NCBI GenBank assembly: GCA_964391865.1
Contig: CAYMNQ010000004.1
Coordinates: forward strand, 335,940-399,939
Origin: DASZQL01 sp964391865
Lineage (GTDB): Bacteria; Planctomycetota; Phycisphaerae; Phycisphaerales; UBA1924
Length of the DNA stretch: 64,000 nucleotides
Direction of reading: 5' to 3'
Shown: in pieces, positions 17,185 to 26,268 of the stretch
Layout: every line of letters begins with the position of its first letter
How positions within the stretch are numbered: the first letter of the stretch is position 1
Made by a program: the position numbers and the translations under genes
The notes under the pieces: model-generated
What the model saw: the letters and a program-made list of their open reading frames with translations, nothing else
Database searches by the model: none
What the model was told of the DNA's origin: nothing

Positions 17185-17631
17185 GGAGAGCCTCCTTGCT
17201 CAATGTGGCCCGGCGCACGGAACGCGCGCACGGGCGTACTTCTTTGGAACATCACGCCGCATCCGTACGGCGTGACCACGAACAACGCGCGCATCGCGTC
17301 ATTCGAAGTTGCTTCGTTGTGATGGGGTTGAGTCGTTCCGCACCCGCGGGGCACCGACGGACATCAATCGGCGGCGAATCGGAGCATTCAAAACTGGAGC
17401 ATCCGCCGAGCCGCTTGTCAAGGGCGGTTTGCTGCAGCAACCCCGTCTTCAAATGCCCTTTGAAAGGCCTTCGAACTACAAAACACGCCGCGCCGGAAGC
17501 GCTTTCTAGCGTGGACTAACTCCCAGAAAAACAACTTATCCACAGCAGATCTCAATCAAGATCGCGAATACCACCGACATCCTGGCCAAGCGCATCCGGA
17601 TCATCAAGTCGTGAGTGAGGACGCCAGGGGG
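17185..17631. other. Intergenic region with a DnaA-box match
   Basis: About 450 bases without a convincing full gene. The sequence is somewhat less GC-biased than its surroundings. A perfect TTATCCACA DnaA-box match lies at 17536-17544. Just after it, one frame reads QISIKIANTTDILAKRIRIIKS and stops near 17613; this may be the tail of a lost gene. A single DnaA box is not evidence of an origin. Confidence 0.4.
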
Positions 17632-17865
17632 TCACGCTCGGACTCGACCCGACTGCAAGGCCAGACCACTGCTGACCGTTCGAGCTGCGGTGAGCGTGAT
17701 CGCACGCGCGTGGTGGTCGGTCACGTTCGGTCGTGCCTCGTTCAGTCGCACGAACAGGAGGGCCAATCGGCCGACTCGATGCAGCCCTGGGATGTCCCGG
17801 AGCAGAATCCACCCGGTGCGCGTGCTCGGAACGGGGCCGCTGTCGCGCGAGGATCCGGCGGTCAC
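17632..17865 (-). CDS. possible small hypothetical protein downstream of cupin
   Basis: A 77-codon frame starts with ATG overlapping the cupin stop by four bases (ATGA), the same overlap style used throughout the nos operon. The product (MTAGSSRDSGPVPSTRTGWILLRDIPGL...) is basic, with no recognisable domain, signal peptide or membrane segment. The only supports for coding are the overlap and the open frame in GC-rich DNA, so it may be spurious. Confidence 0.35.
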   Translation of the reverse strand: MTAGSSRDSGPVPSTRTGWILLRDIPGLHRVGRLALLFVRLNEARPNVTDHHARAITLTAARTVSSGLALQSGRVRA

Positions 17866-18221
17866 GATTGTGCGGCGTCCACGGCAATCTCGAGCAGCAG
17901 GCCGGAGTCAGCGAGCGCGCGGACGGCGTGCCGGACGCCCGAGTCGAGCACGAGCAGCTGCCCAGCCGAGAGCGGGACCGCACGTCCGTGCAGGGTGAAC
18001 TCGACCTTGCCCGCGACGATGTGGATGACCACCGGGCCGGGTGCGGCGTGCTCGGGAATCTCCGCATCCGCGTCGAGTGCCAACAGCGTGAAGAGGCGGC
18101 GATCGTCGCGGTGGAGCATCTTCTTTCGGATGGATGGAGGCCCCGGGGTTGCCCCCGCGCGCAACCGATCGAACTCCGCCGCGATGTTCAGCACAACGGG
18201 TTGGCCGGATGAGTCAAACAC
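17862..18221 (-). CDS. Cupin-domain protein
   Basis: The 119-residue protein is a small single-domain cupin: HRDDRRLFTLLALDADAEIPEHAAPGPVVIHIVAGKVEFTLHGRAVPLSAGQLLVLDSGVRHAVRALADSGLLLEIAV. The first motif has EHAAPGPVVIHIVAG and the second GVRHAVRA, with one His visible in each, so metal binding may be partial. Cupins of this type often sense or detoxify small ligands. It follows the Rrf2 regulator gene in the nos operon and probably is co-expressed with it. Confidence 0.8.
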   Translation of the reverse strand: MFDSSGQPVVLNIAAEFDRLRAGATPGPPSIRKKMLHRDDRRLFTLLALDADAEIPEHAAPGPVVIHIVAGKVEFTLHGRAVPLSAGQLLVLDSGVRHAVRALADSGLLLEIAVDAAQS

Positions 18222-18263
18222 GGCTGGTCCTCCATGGCGAGTCGAGGGGCGGTCAGGGCGAAT

Positions 18264-18737
18264 TCAGGAGACGGCGCGGGGTTTCGGGGGCTTGCCGTCG
18301 CGGGTGGGCGTCATGAGTGAGCGGCATTGGGCTCCCGCCTTCGTCTTCGATTCGAGGATCTCCGCGAGCGAGGTCTCGCGGAACTGGCGTTCGATCAGAG
18401 CGATCGCGTTGTCGATCCGCTCGTGGAGCGGGCAGAGATTGAGGTGCGCGGGGTTGCCCAGCGGGCACTTGCGGATGCGCTCGATCGGGTCGACGGCGTT
18501 GACGACGTCGAGCATGGTGATGCGGTCCGCCGGGCGCGCGAGAGAGAATCCGCCGTTCGGGCCGCGCTGGGATGAGATCAGTTCGGCGACCACGAGATCG
18601 CGCAGGATCTTCGAGAGGTATCCCTGCGGCACCTGCGTGCTCGCGGCGACGGACTCGCTGTTCGCCGCGTTCCCGGGCGCGAGCGCGGCGAGGTGCATCA
18701 TGGCGCGGAGGGCGTATTCAACGGTGTGCGAGAGCAT
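18264..18737 (-). CDS. Rrf2-family transcriptional regulator
   Basis: I start at ATG 18737 (MLSHTVEYALRAMMHLAAL), the standard Rrf2 opening; a 16-codon extension to 18785 is in frame. The ~157-residue protein has the winged helix with VPQGYLSKILRDLVVAELISSQRGPNGGFSLAR, then a Cys-containing loop RKCPLGNPAHLNLCPLHERID. Only two Cys are in the loop, with another downstream (AQCRSL), so iron-sulfur or metal binding similar to NsrR/IscR is plausible. Its place at the end of the nos operon suggests it senses NO or redox state and controls this cluster. The ligand is not established. Confidence 0.88.
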   Translation of the reverse strand: MLSHTVEYALRAMMHLAALAPGNAANSESVAASTQVPQGYLSKILRDLVVAELISSQRGPNGGFSLARPADRITMLDVVNAVDPIERIRKCPLGNPAHLNLCPLHERIDNAIALIERQFRETSLAEILESKTKAGAQCRSLMTPTRDGKPPKPRAVS

Positions 18738-18794
18738 GCGGGGCCGCCTCGAGATGGAATGGGCGACAAGGGTATCCAGATTCAAAGTCGGGCG

Positions 18795-19517
18795 TTACGG
18801 CGGCGGCTCGGTCAGCGGCGGATCGGCTTCGAGGGCGCGACGCTCGGCCGCCGCGCGGTTGGCGTATTCGACCATCGAGAGGTACTGCGACGGGCGCGCC
18901 CGAACCATGCGCACACAGCGCCAGCAGCAGACCCGGACCATCCGGTTGGCGACCACGATGTCGATCGGCGTGTCGCTCTCGAGAATATCGCCCTGCACAG
19001 GGCACTTCGTCGGCATGCCGTAGGTCGGCTCTTGCTGCTCGATCACGGCGCGATCGAGCAACTTGATGTACCGGGGTGGGTCCGCGAGAACCCGCTCGCA
19101 CTCGTCTTCGCCGGCGAGCCGGAAGACGCGGTTCCCCCACACCATGTCGAACGGCTTCTCGGGGAGCGGCTTCCCGCTGACGATCGACACCTTCATCGGG
19201 TAATGCGGCAGCTGATCGGCGATCATCACGCGATCAAGGCGCTCCGCGCTCGGGCCGGGCGAGGCTTCGAACTGCTCTCGGCAGGCGTCGCAGCAGAACC
19301 TGAGCTCGCGCCCGGCGAGCACGCGGTCGGCGGTGTCGCCCTTGGTGCCGAGCAGCGCGTCGCACGTCGCGCAGCTGCCGAGGTAGTACGCATCGCCCAC
19401 GCGGCGTTCCTCGGCTGTCGGCGCGGCGGGTCTTGACGCTGGGTCGATCGCCGCGGGGCTCCCCGGCGGCGAGAGCATCGGAACAATCACAAGAATGAAC
19501 GCGGTGTGAGCGATCAC
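18795..19517 (-). CDS. Secreted Cys-rich metal-binding (YHS/TRASH-like) protein of the nos operon
   Basis: The 240-residue product starts MIAHTAFILVIVPMLSPPGSPAAI, a short hydrophobic signal-like segment. It contains several Cys pairs: GSCATCDALLG, LRFCCDACREQFEA, PTKCPVQGD and VCCWRCVRMVRA. The 'FCCDACREQF' segment resembles YHS/TRASH-type metal-binding modules, repeated twice. Located between nosL and the Rrf2 gene and read in the same direction, it is a candidate copper chaperone or sensor for NosZ maturation. I do not recognise an exact family. Confidence 0.7.
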   Translation of the reverse strand: MIAHTAFILVIVPMLSPPGSPAAIDPASRPAAPTAEERRVGDAYYLGSCATCDALLGTKGDTADRVLAGRELRFCCDACREQFEASPGPSAERLDRVMIADQLPHYPMKVSIVSGKPLPEKPFDMVWGNRVFRLAGEDECERVLADPPRYIKLLDRAVIEQQEPTYGMPTKCPVQGDILESDTPIDIVVANRMVRVCCWRCVRMVRARPSQYLSMVEYANRAAAERRALEADPPLTEPPP

Positions 19518-19541
19518 GGGACTCTCCGAGTGTCAGTGCGA

Positions 19542-20069
19542 TCAATCGGGCGGGTTCAGCGGCTGCTGGGCTTTCGCGCGCCGGGCTTCGAGCCATGCCT
19601 GGCGCGCCGGGGTCAGTCCCGCGTAATCGGCGATGCTTCCTGCGAACTCGGCGCGGGCCTTCTCCGCCGACTCTTGATCGGCGAACGCGACCATGCCGGA
19701 GCCCATCGGCGTGGGCAGGCGGTCGGGGTCTGTGACGAGGTACGCCGCCGAGGTGTGCTCGACCCACGCGCGGGTGTTGTGATCGTGAACGAACCCCGCG
19801 AGCACGACCACGCCGGCGCGCCCCGCGTGCTGGTAGTCGAGCATGCAGCCGATGTCGTCGAACATGACATGCTCGCGCCGCCCGTCGCGTTCGATCAGGA
19901 ACGCGGAGGAGCATCGGTCTTCGTTGATGAGCATGCCGCACTCGACGCACTCGTCGCGCCCGAGCCGCAGGTTGGGCGGGCCGCTGAGTTCGTCCCCGCC
20001 GCAGGAAGGAATCCATGCGGCGGCAAGCGTGAGCCCAGCGAATACGGTTCGTCGTCCTAAGGTGTTCAC
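19542..20069 (-). CDS. nosL: NosL copper-binding lipoprotein
   Basis: The start is GTG 20069, with AGGAGG about ten bases upstream, overlapping the nosY stop by four bases. The 175-residue protein has a lipoprotein-type signal (RTVFAGLTLAAAWIPSC, with lipobox Cys), then the NosL signature DECVECGMLINEDRC and the Met-rich HVMFDDIGCMLDYQHAG. NosL is an outer-leaflet copper chaperone that delivers Cu(I) to NosZ in the periplasm. It follows nosD-nosF-nosY in the usual order. Confidence 0.93.
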   Translation of the reverse strand: MNTLGRRTVFAGLTLAAAWIPSCGGDELSGPPNLRLGRDECVECGMLINEDRCSSAFLIERDGRREHVMFDDIGCMLDYQHAGRAGVVVLAGFVHDHNTRAWVEHTSAAYLVTDPDRLPTPMGSGMVAFADQESAEKARAEFAGSIADYAGLTPARQAWLEARRAKAQQPLNPPD

Positions 20070-20962
20070 AGCGGCGACCTCCTTGAAAACACAGCGGCGG
20101 CGACCGCCAGCGGCACCACGACCCACGCCGTGAGCACGCCGCCGAAGATGAAGTGCAGTTTCGGGCCGAACTCTTCGCTCGCGTACAACCCCGCCGGGCC
20201 GAGCACGTCGAGCGTGGCGTCGACGGCGTGGAGCGACCACATCTTGAAGACCTGCAGCGGGTTGATGAGGCTGAGCGCGAAGAGTTCCTCGATACGGAGC
20301 TTGAGCGCCATCGCGCCGGCCATCAGCCCGAGATCAGTCACGAAGACGAGCGTCAGCCAGAGGAAAATGGCAACGCCCACGGCGACACTCGCACGGCGCG
20401 CGACGCTCGAGATCAGCATCCCCAGGCTCAGCATGCCCAGCGCCAATGCAAACGAAAGCCCCGCGAGCCACAGCATGCTCGCGGGACGCGTCGCCTCCCC
20501 CTTCCATGCCAGGATCGCGGCACACGCGCCGAGCCCGAGGCACAGACACGCGAGCAGCGCCGCCGCCAGTCCGACGTACTTGCCGAGCAGGACTTCCGTG
20601 CGCGAGATCGGCTGCGCGAGCAGGTACGGCAGCATGCCGCGCTCGCGGTCGGAAGCGATGGTGCCCGCGCCGGCGGTGAGCGCCATCAAAGGCACGACCA
20701 GCAGCACGAGGTTGATCAGCCCCGCGGTCGTGCGCCCGAAGCCCGAGAGACCCGCCCCGCCCGCGCCCACGGCGGCGACGTACGAGATTCCCAGCCCCAG
20801 CACCGCGAACGCGAGCGTGTACAGCACGAACCAGCGGCTGCGCACCGCGTCGCGCAGCTCGCGCCCGGCGATGGTAGCGATGTTGCGCACGAACGATGGC
20901 GCCGCGTGCGTGCTTGTTTGACCCGCGGCCGCTCCCGGCATGGTTCCGGTCAGGGTTGTCAT
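20066..20962 (-). CDS. nosY: NosY ABC-transporter permease
   Basis: The 298-residue protein starts MTTLTGTMPGAAAGQTSTH and has about six membrane segments, including RSRWFVLYTLAFAVLGLGISYVAAVG, LINLVLLVVPLMALTAGAG and LVGLAAALLACLCLGLGACAAIL-type segments. The hallmark GTIASDRERGMLPYLLAQPISRTEVLLGKYVGL is typical of NosY/ABC-2 permeases. It works with NosF and NosD in NosZ copper-site assembly. The start overlaps the nosF stop and the stop overlaps the nosL start. Confidence 0.94.
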   Translation of the reverse strand: MTTLTGTMPGAAAGQTSTHAAPSFVRNIATIAGRELRDAVRSRWFVLYTLAFAVLGLGISYVAAVGAGGAGLSGFGRTTAGLINLVLLVVPLMALTAGAGTIASDRERGMLPYLLAQPISRTEVLLGKYVGLAAALLACLCLGLGACAAILAWKGEATRPASMLWLAGLSFALALGMLSLGMLISSVARRASVAVGVAIFLWLTLVFVTDLGLMAGAMALKLRIEELFALSLINPLQVFKMWSLHAVDATLDVLGPAGLYASEEFGPKLHFIFGGVLTAWVVVPLAVAAAVFSRRSPL

Positions 20963-21855
20963 GACTTCACCTCCTGCGCCGCGGCGGCGGGCGAGCCGGC
21001 GACGGCGATCAACTCGAAATCCTCCACCGCGATCCGCGCTTCGGAGAGCAGACGGAAGGGCGCCGCCTTCTGATCGGGCGGCACGGGCACGATGATCCCC
21101 ACGCCGTTCAACCGCGGCGCGAAGCCCGCGCCGCGCAGGTGCAGCATCGCCGGCTCGCGCGCTTCGGCACGGATGGTCAGGTGCAGCACCGCGCCGTGAC
21201 CCAGCGACTCCGCGAAGCGGGCGGCGGGCACATCGCCCGTCACACGCCCGCGATCGAGGAGCACCACGCGCTTCGCCAGCGTGCTGACTTCCTCCACGCG
21301 GTGCGACGCGAAGAGCATCGTGCGCCCCGTTCCCGACAGTCGGGAGAGAAGAGCCACGAACTCCGATCGGCCGCAGGCATCAAGGCTGGCGGTCACTTCA
21401 TCGAGGATCAGGATCGGCGGGTCGCCCAAGAGCGCGATCGCGAGCGCGAGACGCTGCTTCATGCCGCCCGAGAGTTCGCGGATGCGCTTCCGCGTCTGCC
21501 CCGGCAGCCCGACGCGCTCGAGCTCCGTGTTGATCGATCGCACCGCGACGCCTTTCAGTCGAGCGAAGAACGCGATCGCCTCGCCCACGCGCAGGTCGTC
21601 GTAGAAGCCCAGTTCCTGCGGCACATAGCCGATGAGCGCGCGGGCTGCCTTGCCCTGCCGGCGCGCATCATGCCCCGCGATGCTGATGCGGCCCGAGTAG
21701 CGCAGCAGCCCGAGCACGCAGCGGATGAGCGTCGTCTTCCCGGCGCCGTTCACGCCCCACAGCGCCACGCTGTCGCCCGCCGGGATGTCGAGCAAGACGG
21801 CGTCGACCGCCTTCGCGGCGCCGAACTGCATCGTCAATGAGTCGAGGCGGATCAT
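20959..21855 (-). CDS. nosF: NosF ABC-transporter ATP-binding protein
   Basis: I start at ATG 21855 (MIRLDSLTMQFGAAKAV), with GGGAGG six bases upstream; the frame stays open far upstream inside the nosD region but that part is not protein-like. The 298-residue protein has Walker A GVNGAGKTTLIRCVLG, ABC signature ELSGGMKQRLALAIALLGDP, Walker B ILILDEVTASLD and the switch His (FASHRVEEVSTL). A C-terminal ~80-residue extension follows. It powers the NosDFY complex. The stop overlaps the nosY start. Confidence 0.94.
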   Translation of the reverse strand: MIRLDSLTMQFGAAKAVDAVLLDIPAGDSVALWGVNGAGKTTLIRCVLGLLRYSGRISIAGHDARRQGKAARALIGYVPQELGFYDDLRVGEAIAFFARLKGVAVRSINTELERVGLPGQTRKRIRELSGGMKQRLALAIALLGDPPILILDEVTASLDACGRSEFVALLSRLSGTGRTMLFASHRVEEVSTLAKRVVLLDRGRVTGDVPAARFAESLGHGAVLHLTIRAEAREPAMLHLRGAGFAPRLNGVGIIVPVPPDQKAAPFRLLSEARIAVEDFELIAVAGSPAAAAQEVKS

Positions 21856-23288
21856 GTCGAACCTCCCGTGTGAAGTGGTCGCGCGACCGCGAGAATGTTG
21901 CCCGCGATCAGCAGCATCACCGCGCCCGCGCCGGCGAGAGGCAGCGCGCCGGCGCCGCCCGTCTCCGCCGCGAGGTGGATCGGAACCGGCGACATCAGCG
22001 GCACCTCGTCGGTGAATTTCGGCTCGGGGCGGATGGTCGGCAGGGCGCGCCCGACGAATTCGATCGCCTGCTGCGCGGGGCTGAAGAGGAACAGGCGCAG
22101 TTTCGGCTCCTTGTCCATCATGCTCTCGAAGAGCGTCTGCGACTCGTGCACGAAGTCGCCGATGCCGTCGCGGTTCTGGTCGTAGCCGGTGTAGTCGCTC
22201 CAGAAGTTGCCGCGCTCTCCCTTCCAGAACGCGTTGGCGTCGAGGTTGCCGCGCCCGGCGACGGAGACCTGGTCGATGTTGTCGATGAAGTTGTTGTCGG
22301 TGAGCTCGTTGCCGCGGGCGGAGGGGAGGAAGGTGACGCCGATGTCGTTGAACGCGACGGTGTTGCGCGAGAACTGCCCCGGCTGCTTCTTGGTGAAGGG
22401 CGAGCCGTCGATGTAGATGCCGACTCGGTTGCCGCTGATGAGGTTGTCGGTGACGCTGAACTGGTCGGTTTCTTTCAGCCCGATGCCGTACCCGCTGGGC
22501 CCGCGGTTGCGGAAGAGCCGGTTCTGCCGGAGCGTCACGCCGGTGGAGTACATCAGATAGATGCCGACGGAGTTCGCGGTGAGCGTGTTGCGCTCGATGG
22601 TCACCTGGTCGCTGAACATCAGGTGCAGCCCGTAACGGCAGTCGGTGGACGTATTCCCGCGCACGACGACGCCGGTCGAGTACCACAGGATCGCGTCGCG
22701 CCCGTCGTGGATGGTGTTGTTCTCGACGACGGTGTTGTTCGAGCGCCACAGGCGGAGCCCGTCGCCGCGCCGTGCGATGTCGAGTGCTTTGCCGCCGATG
22801 CGGTTGCCGCGCACGACGCTGCCCGGCGCCTCGCGCAGGTCGATGCCGAAGAGGATGTCGCGTAGTTCGTTGTCCTCGATGGTTGCACGGGGCGCGAGGG
22901 CACGAATCGCGGCATTCTCCTTGTCGAGGTCGATCCCCGTGTTCCGTACCACGAAGCCCTTGAAGGTGACGTCCGGCGCGGTGACCTCGACGATGTCCCC
23001 GCTGCCCCCGCCGTCGATGATCGCGCCGGGCTGCCCGACCAGCGTGATGGGCTTGCTGATGCGGATGTGCTCGCGGTACACGCCCGGCGGGATGATCAGC
23101 GTGCCCCCCGATGGCGCTTCAGCGATGGCGCGCCCGATCGCGCCGAGCGTGATCGGTTCAGCGGCCCGCTCGACCATCGGCGTCGGCGGCGGGGCGTGCT
23201 GGTCCTGCGCCGCGCTCGCGCCGGACGCGAGCGTGCCGACCGCGCCCGCGATGATCGAGAGCATCGAAGTGAGCGGTGCATGCTTCAT
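21852..23288 (-). CDS. nosD: NosD periplasmic copper-site maturation protein
   Basis: The 478-residue protein has an N-terminal signal peptide (ending near GASAAQ), then right-handed beta-helix repeats such as VVRNTGIDLDKENAAIRALAPRATIEDNELRDILFGIDLREAPGSVVRGNRIGG and RNTLTANSVGIYLMYSTGVTLRQNRLFRNRGPSGYGIGLKETDQ. It also has the conserved end of the beta-helix (NFWSDYTGYDQNRDGIGD) and a C-terminal membrane segment (ALPLAGAGAVMLLIAGNILAVA). This is NosD, part of the machinery that assembles the CuZ centre. It overlaps both neighbouring genes by four bases. Confidence 0.94.
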   Translation of the reverse strand: MKHAPLTSMLSIIAGAVGTLASGASAAQDQHAPPPTPMVERAAEPITLGAIGRAIAEAPSGGTLIIPPGVYREHIRISKPITLVGQPGAIIDGGGSGDIVEVTAPDVTFKGFVVRNTGIDLDKENAAIRALAPRATIEDNELRDILFGIDLREAPGSVVRGNRIGGKALDIARRGDGLRLWRSNNTVVENNTIHDGRDAILWYSTGVVVRGNTSTDCRYGLHLMFSDQVTIERNTLTANSVGIYLMYSTGVTLRQNRLFRNRGPSGYGIGLKETDQFSVTDNLISGNRVGIYIDGSPFTKKQPGQFSRNTVAFNDIGVTFLPSARGNELTDNNFIDNIDQVSVAGRGNLDANAFWKGERGNFWSDYTGYDQNRDGIGDFVHESQTLFESMMDKEPKLRLFLFSPAQQAIEFVGRALPTIRPEPKFTDEVPLMSPVPIHLAAETGGAGALPLAGAGAVMLLIAGNILAVARPLHTGGST

Positions 23289-23953
23289 GACGCGCTCGCT
23301 CCCGCCGCGAGCCGGTCAAAGAGCGGCTTGTACGCGCGCCGGTGGAAGTAAAACCCCACGATCGTGAGCGCCGCGCACCCGACCGCGAGCCAGTACCCGT
23401 CGCCCAGCTCCGCGTACGTCTTGAACTGCCCGATGCCGCCCTCCCCCACGACCGTCGGCACGAACGGCTTCACCGACGACGACAGCGGCGCCTCCGGGTC
23501 AAGGCTCAGCCCGAACGTGCGCATCCAGAAATGCAGATCGGCGATGAACCCGAGCGGGAAGCCGATCGCGGGGAGCGCGAGCAGCACGGCCCACTTGCTG
23601 TGGATGAACGCGGCGCCCTCGACGAGCAGGAACATCGCGATGATGATCCAGATTGCAGCGGCCCGCTCGAACGCCGCCGCCTCACCGAGCGGGCGCATGC
23701 CGATGTAGTGGTTCAGCCCGTCGATCTCCTTCACGTCGCCCGTGAGGTGGTTGACGTACGCCGTCAGGAACAGCCCGTTGGGGTACTGCGGCGCTTCGAG
23801 TTCCATGTGCCAATAGGGGAAGAAGATCGACACCAGGAGCAGCACCCGCGCGATCATGAAGATGAACGTGGGCGCCGCGAAGCGGAGGCGGTGTGCTCGG
23901 AGTTCGGCGACGGGCACGCGCGGTCCGATCAATGACTCAAGGAATCCCGGCAT
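23285..23953 (-). CDS. NosB-like integral membrane protein of the nos cluster
   Basis: I start at ATG 23953 (MPGFLESLIGPRVPVAELRAH), with AAGGAG eight bases upstream; the frame extends to 24004. The 222-residue protein has several membrane segments (FIFMIARVLLLVSIFFPYWHM, AAIWIIIAMFLLVEGAAFI, WAVLLALPAIGFPLGFIADL, WLAVGCAALTIVGFYFH). A short hydrophobic protein between nosZ and nosD is typical of clade II (atypical) nos clusters and is often called NosB. It probably participates in electron transfer or NosZ biogenesis. Identity comes from position and topology. Confidence 0.7.
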   Translation of the reverse strand: MPGFLESLIGPRVPVAELRAHRLRFAAPTFIFMIARVLLLVSIFFPYWHMELEAPQYPNGLFLTAYVNHLTGDVKEIDGLNHYIGMRPLGEAAAFERAAAIWIIIAMFLLVEGAAFIHSKWAVLLALPAIGFPLGFIADLHFWMRTFGLSLDPEAPLSSSVKPFVPTVVGEGGIGQFKTYAELGDGYWLAVGCAALTIVGFYFHRRAYKPLFDRLAAGASAS

Positions 23954-24055
23954 GGGGAGTCTCCTTCCGTGCCGCGGCTCGAAGGGCCACGGCGGATGGT
24001 TCATGTGGCGAGAGAATGCCCGCGCGGAGCGTCAGCCCGGCGCGGGCCGAAAGGG

Positions 24056-26197
24056 TCAATCGTTCGTCGCCTGCGCGCGTGCGCCGGACTTCTCTGCGCC
24101 GACCGCGGGGGTACCGGGGGCGTCGGCGGCGCCGAGCGCTTTCGGCTTCACATGCAGGTAGCCCATCATCTCGAGGTGCAGCGCCGAGCAGAACTCGGTG
24201 CAGTAGTACGGGTACGTCCCGGGCTGGTCCGCCGTGAACGTGAACTCCGCGTACTCGCCCGGCTCGATCGAGAGGTTGATGTTGTAGCCGCCGATGCAGA
24301 AGCCGTGCGTCGCGTCCTGCGTCGTCTCCATCGCGGTGATGCGCCACGTCACGACGTCGCCCTCCATCACCTCGACGTGCTCGGGGGTGAAGTGGCTGCG
24401 GATCGCGGTCATCTTCACGAGCACCTTGTTGCCGTCGCGCGTGACTCCTTCGTCACCCTTCTTCGGAGCGTTGGGGTCGAGCGACTGCGTGTGCGGGTTC
24501 CAGCCGACCTCGGGGTACACGGTCCACGATTTCAGCTTGTCGGCTTTGATCATCTGGCAGTAGTGCGGCTCGCCCACTCCGATCGGCATGTCGTAGAGCA
24601 CCGGCATCGTTGTCCCGCCCGCCGAGATGTCGACCAGTTGGAAGTTCTGCGGGAGCAGCGGGCCGGTCGGCAGGAACCGATCCACCGACCACTTCGACAT
24701 CGAGATCAGGTACCGCCCGTCGGGCGTCACCGTGTCGCCCTCCGCGGCGCACAGGTGCCCGATGTTGTACTGCACGGGCGTCTTCGTCACCAGCTTCCAC
24801 GGCTGCTCGGGGTGAAGGCTCGCGTACTCGCCGCCCAGGCTCCAGCGCGCGACTGCCGAGTCGAGGAACAGCGACGTGTACGCATACCCCTTGTCATCGA
24901 ACTGCGTGTGCAGCGGGCCGAGCCCCAGCTCGACTTGCGCCTCTTTCACCGCGTCGAAGTCGAGCACCGGGATGCCGTACTCGTCCTTCGTGCTGAACTT
25001 CTTCTCCGCGATCGCCTTCTTGATGCGGTCGATCGAGTACACCGTCACGTGCGGGTCGAGCTTTCCGGCGACGACCATGTACTGGCCGTTGGGCGTCACG
25101 TCCACGCCGTGCGGGCTCTTGGGCTCGGGCGCGAAGTGCAGGATCCCCTCGGCGACGCACGTGTCGATCATGAGCACGGGGAAGTCGTTGATCTTCTTGG
25201 CTTTGCCCGCCTTGAACGCCTGCTCGGCTTTCTTCCAGTCGATGATGTGCAGGTAGTCCATGTCGCGCTTGCTGGCGCCGGCTTCGAAGGGAGGATTGCC
25301 TTTCTCCACGCCGCCGGTCGCCATCTCGGCGTTGAACGAGTTGATGAAGAAGAAGCCGTCGCTCGCTGCTTTGCCCGCGTCGGCGAGGTCCTGCCAATAC
25401 GGCGGGAGCTCGATCGCGAACGAGTTGGACGTATCAACGCGCCCCTTGGCGCGATCGAATTTCCACAGCGTCACCATGCCGCGGTACGACTTCTTGTAGT
25501 CCTCGGGCGGCGCATAACCGTAGCCGAGCACCGTGGCGTACTGCCCGCCCTCGATGATGTAGTCGGTGTTGGGCGTCACGAACGCGGCCCCGTGGTCGCT
25601 GATCGTCAGCGGGTTCTTCACGATCTGCTTGGTCTCCCAATCGCGGAGATCAATGATCCCGAGCCGCGCATTCGCCTTGTCGCCGATGAACAGGAACTGC
25701 CCGTCGTACTCGCCGCCGGTTTCGGAGAGCGCGGGGTGGTGCGTGTCGCCCCACGGCACGAGCTTGCCGTTGATCTTCATCTGCTCGAGCACATGGTCCT
25801 TCTCGCCCGCGAAGCCGTAGCCCTGCCACGATTCCGGGGTGAACACCGCGATCGAACGCAGCAGGCGCATGCTGGGCACGCCGATCGCGAAGACCTGCCC
25901 GCTCTGCCCGCCTGACGAGAAGAGCACGTACTCGTCATGCCGACCGCTGGGCAGGTACGTCTTGCTCGCGGCGATCAGATCGTCGACGTTGAGCTTGCGC
26001 TCGTTGGCGATCTTCGTGAGCTGCGACACCTGGTCCGGGGTCAGCTCAACGGGCTTCGCCTCCTGCGCATCACGCCGACGGCGGCGCGATTCCTGCTGCG
26101 CCGCGGCGGGGGGCGCGAACGCGTCGATCGCGACGCCCCCGATGAGCATCGCCAGCGCCAAGCCGGCGAACGGGGCGAGTCTGCGGGATCGGTTCAT
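24056..26197 (-). CDS. nosZ: Nitrous oxide reductase NosZ (probably clade II)
   Basis: The 713-residue protein begins with a signal sequence (MNRSRRLAPFAGLALAMLIG, cleavage near AAAQ). The RR pair is followed by no FLK-like motif, so Sec or Tat export is ambiguous. Hallmarks of the catalytic CuZ site are DTHHPALSETGGEYDGQFL, HGVDVTPNGQYMVVAGKLDPHVTV, LGLGPLHTQFDDKGYAYTSL and GEPHYCQMIKAD. The C-terminal CuA domain has HGFCIGGYNI and CTEFCSALHLEMMGYLHV. It reduces N2O to N2 in the periplasm. A preceding SD (AAGGAG) supports the start. The cluster has no nosR or nosX, consistent with clade II. Confidence 0.96.
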   Translation of the reverse strand: MNRSRRLAPFAGLALAMLIGGVAIDAFAPPAAAQQESRRRRRDAQEAKPVELTPDQVSQLTKIANERKLNVDDLIAASKTYLPSGRHDEYVLFSSGGQSGQVFAIGVPSMRLLRSIAVFTPESWQGYGFAGEKDHVLEQMKINGKLVPWGDTHHPALSETGGEYDGQFLFIGDKANARLGIIDLRDWETKQIVKNPLTISDHGAAFVTPNTDYIIEGGQYATVLGYGYAPPEDYKKSYRGMVTLWKFDRAKGRVDTSNSFAIELPPYWQDLADAGKAASDGFFFINSFNAEMATGGVEKGNPPFEAGASKRDMDYLHIIDWKKAEQAFKAGKAKKINDFPVLMIDTCVAEGILHFAPEPKSPHGVDVTPNGQYMVVAGKLDPHVTVYSIDRIKKAIAEKKFSTKDEYGIPVLDFDAVKEAQVELGLGPLHTQFDDKGYAYTSLFLDSAVARWSLGGEYASLHPEQPWKLVTKTPVQYNIGHLCAAEGDTVTPDGRYLISMSKWSVDRFLPTGPLLPQNFQLVDISAGGTTMPVLYDMPIGVGEPHYCQMIKADKLKSWTVYPEVGWNPHTQSLDPNAPKKGDEGVTRDGNKVLVKMTAIRSHFTPEHVEVMEGDVVTWRITAMETTQDATHGFCIGGYNINLSIEPGEYAEFTFTADQPGTYPYYCTEFCSALHLEMMGYLHVKPKALGAADAPGTPAVGAEKSGARAQATND

Positions 26198-26268
26198 GTC
26201 GATTCTCCTTCAAAGCGGCCGACGGGCCGCCCGCGTGAGCGGCCCGGGACGCGGTGTGCGTGCGGTCG

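Noticed and set aside
17536..17544. Possible replication origin at a DnaA box
   Set aside because: A single perfect DnaA box with no cluster, no replication gene and no AT-rich unwinding region.
23969..25915. Plus-strand frame of 648 codons opposite nosZ
   Set aside because: Antisense to nosZ, whose copper-site motifs are clear.
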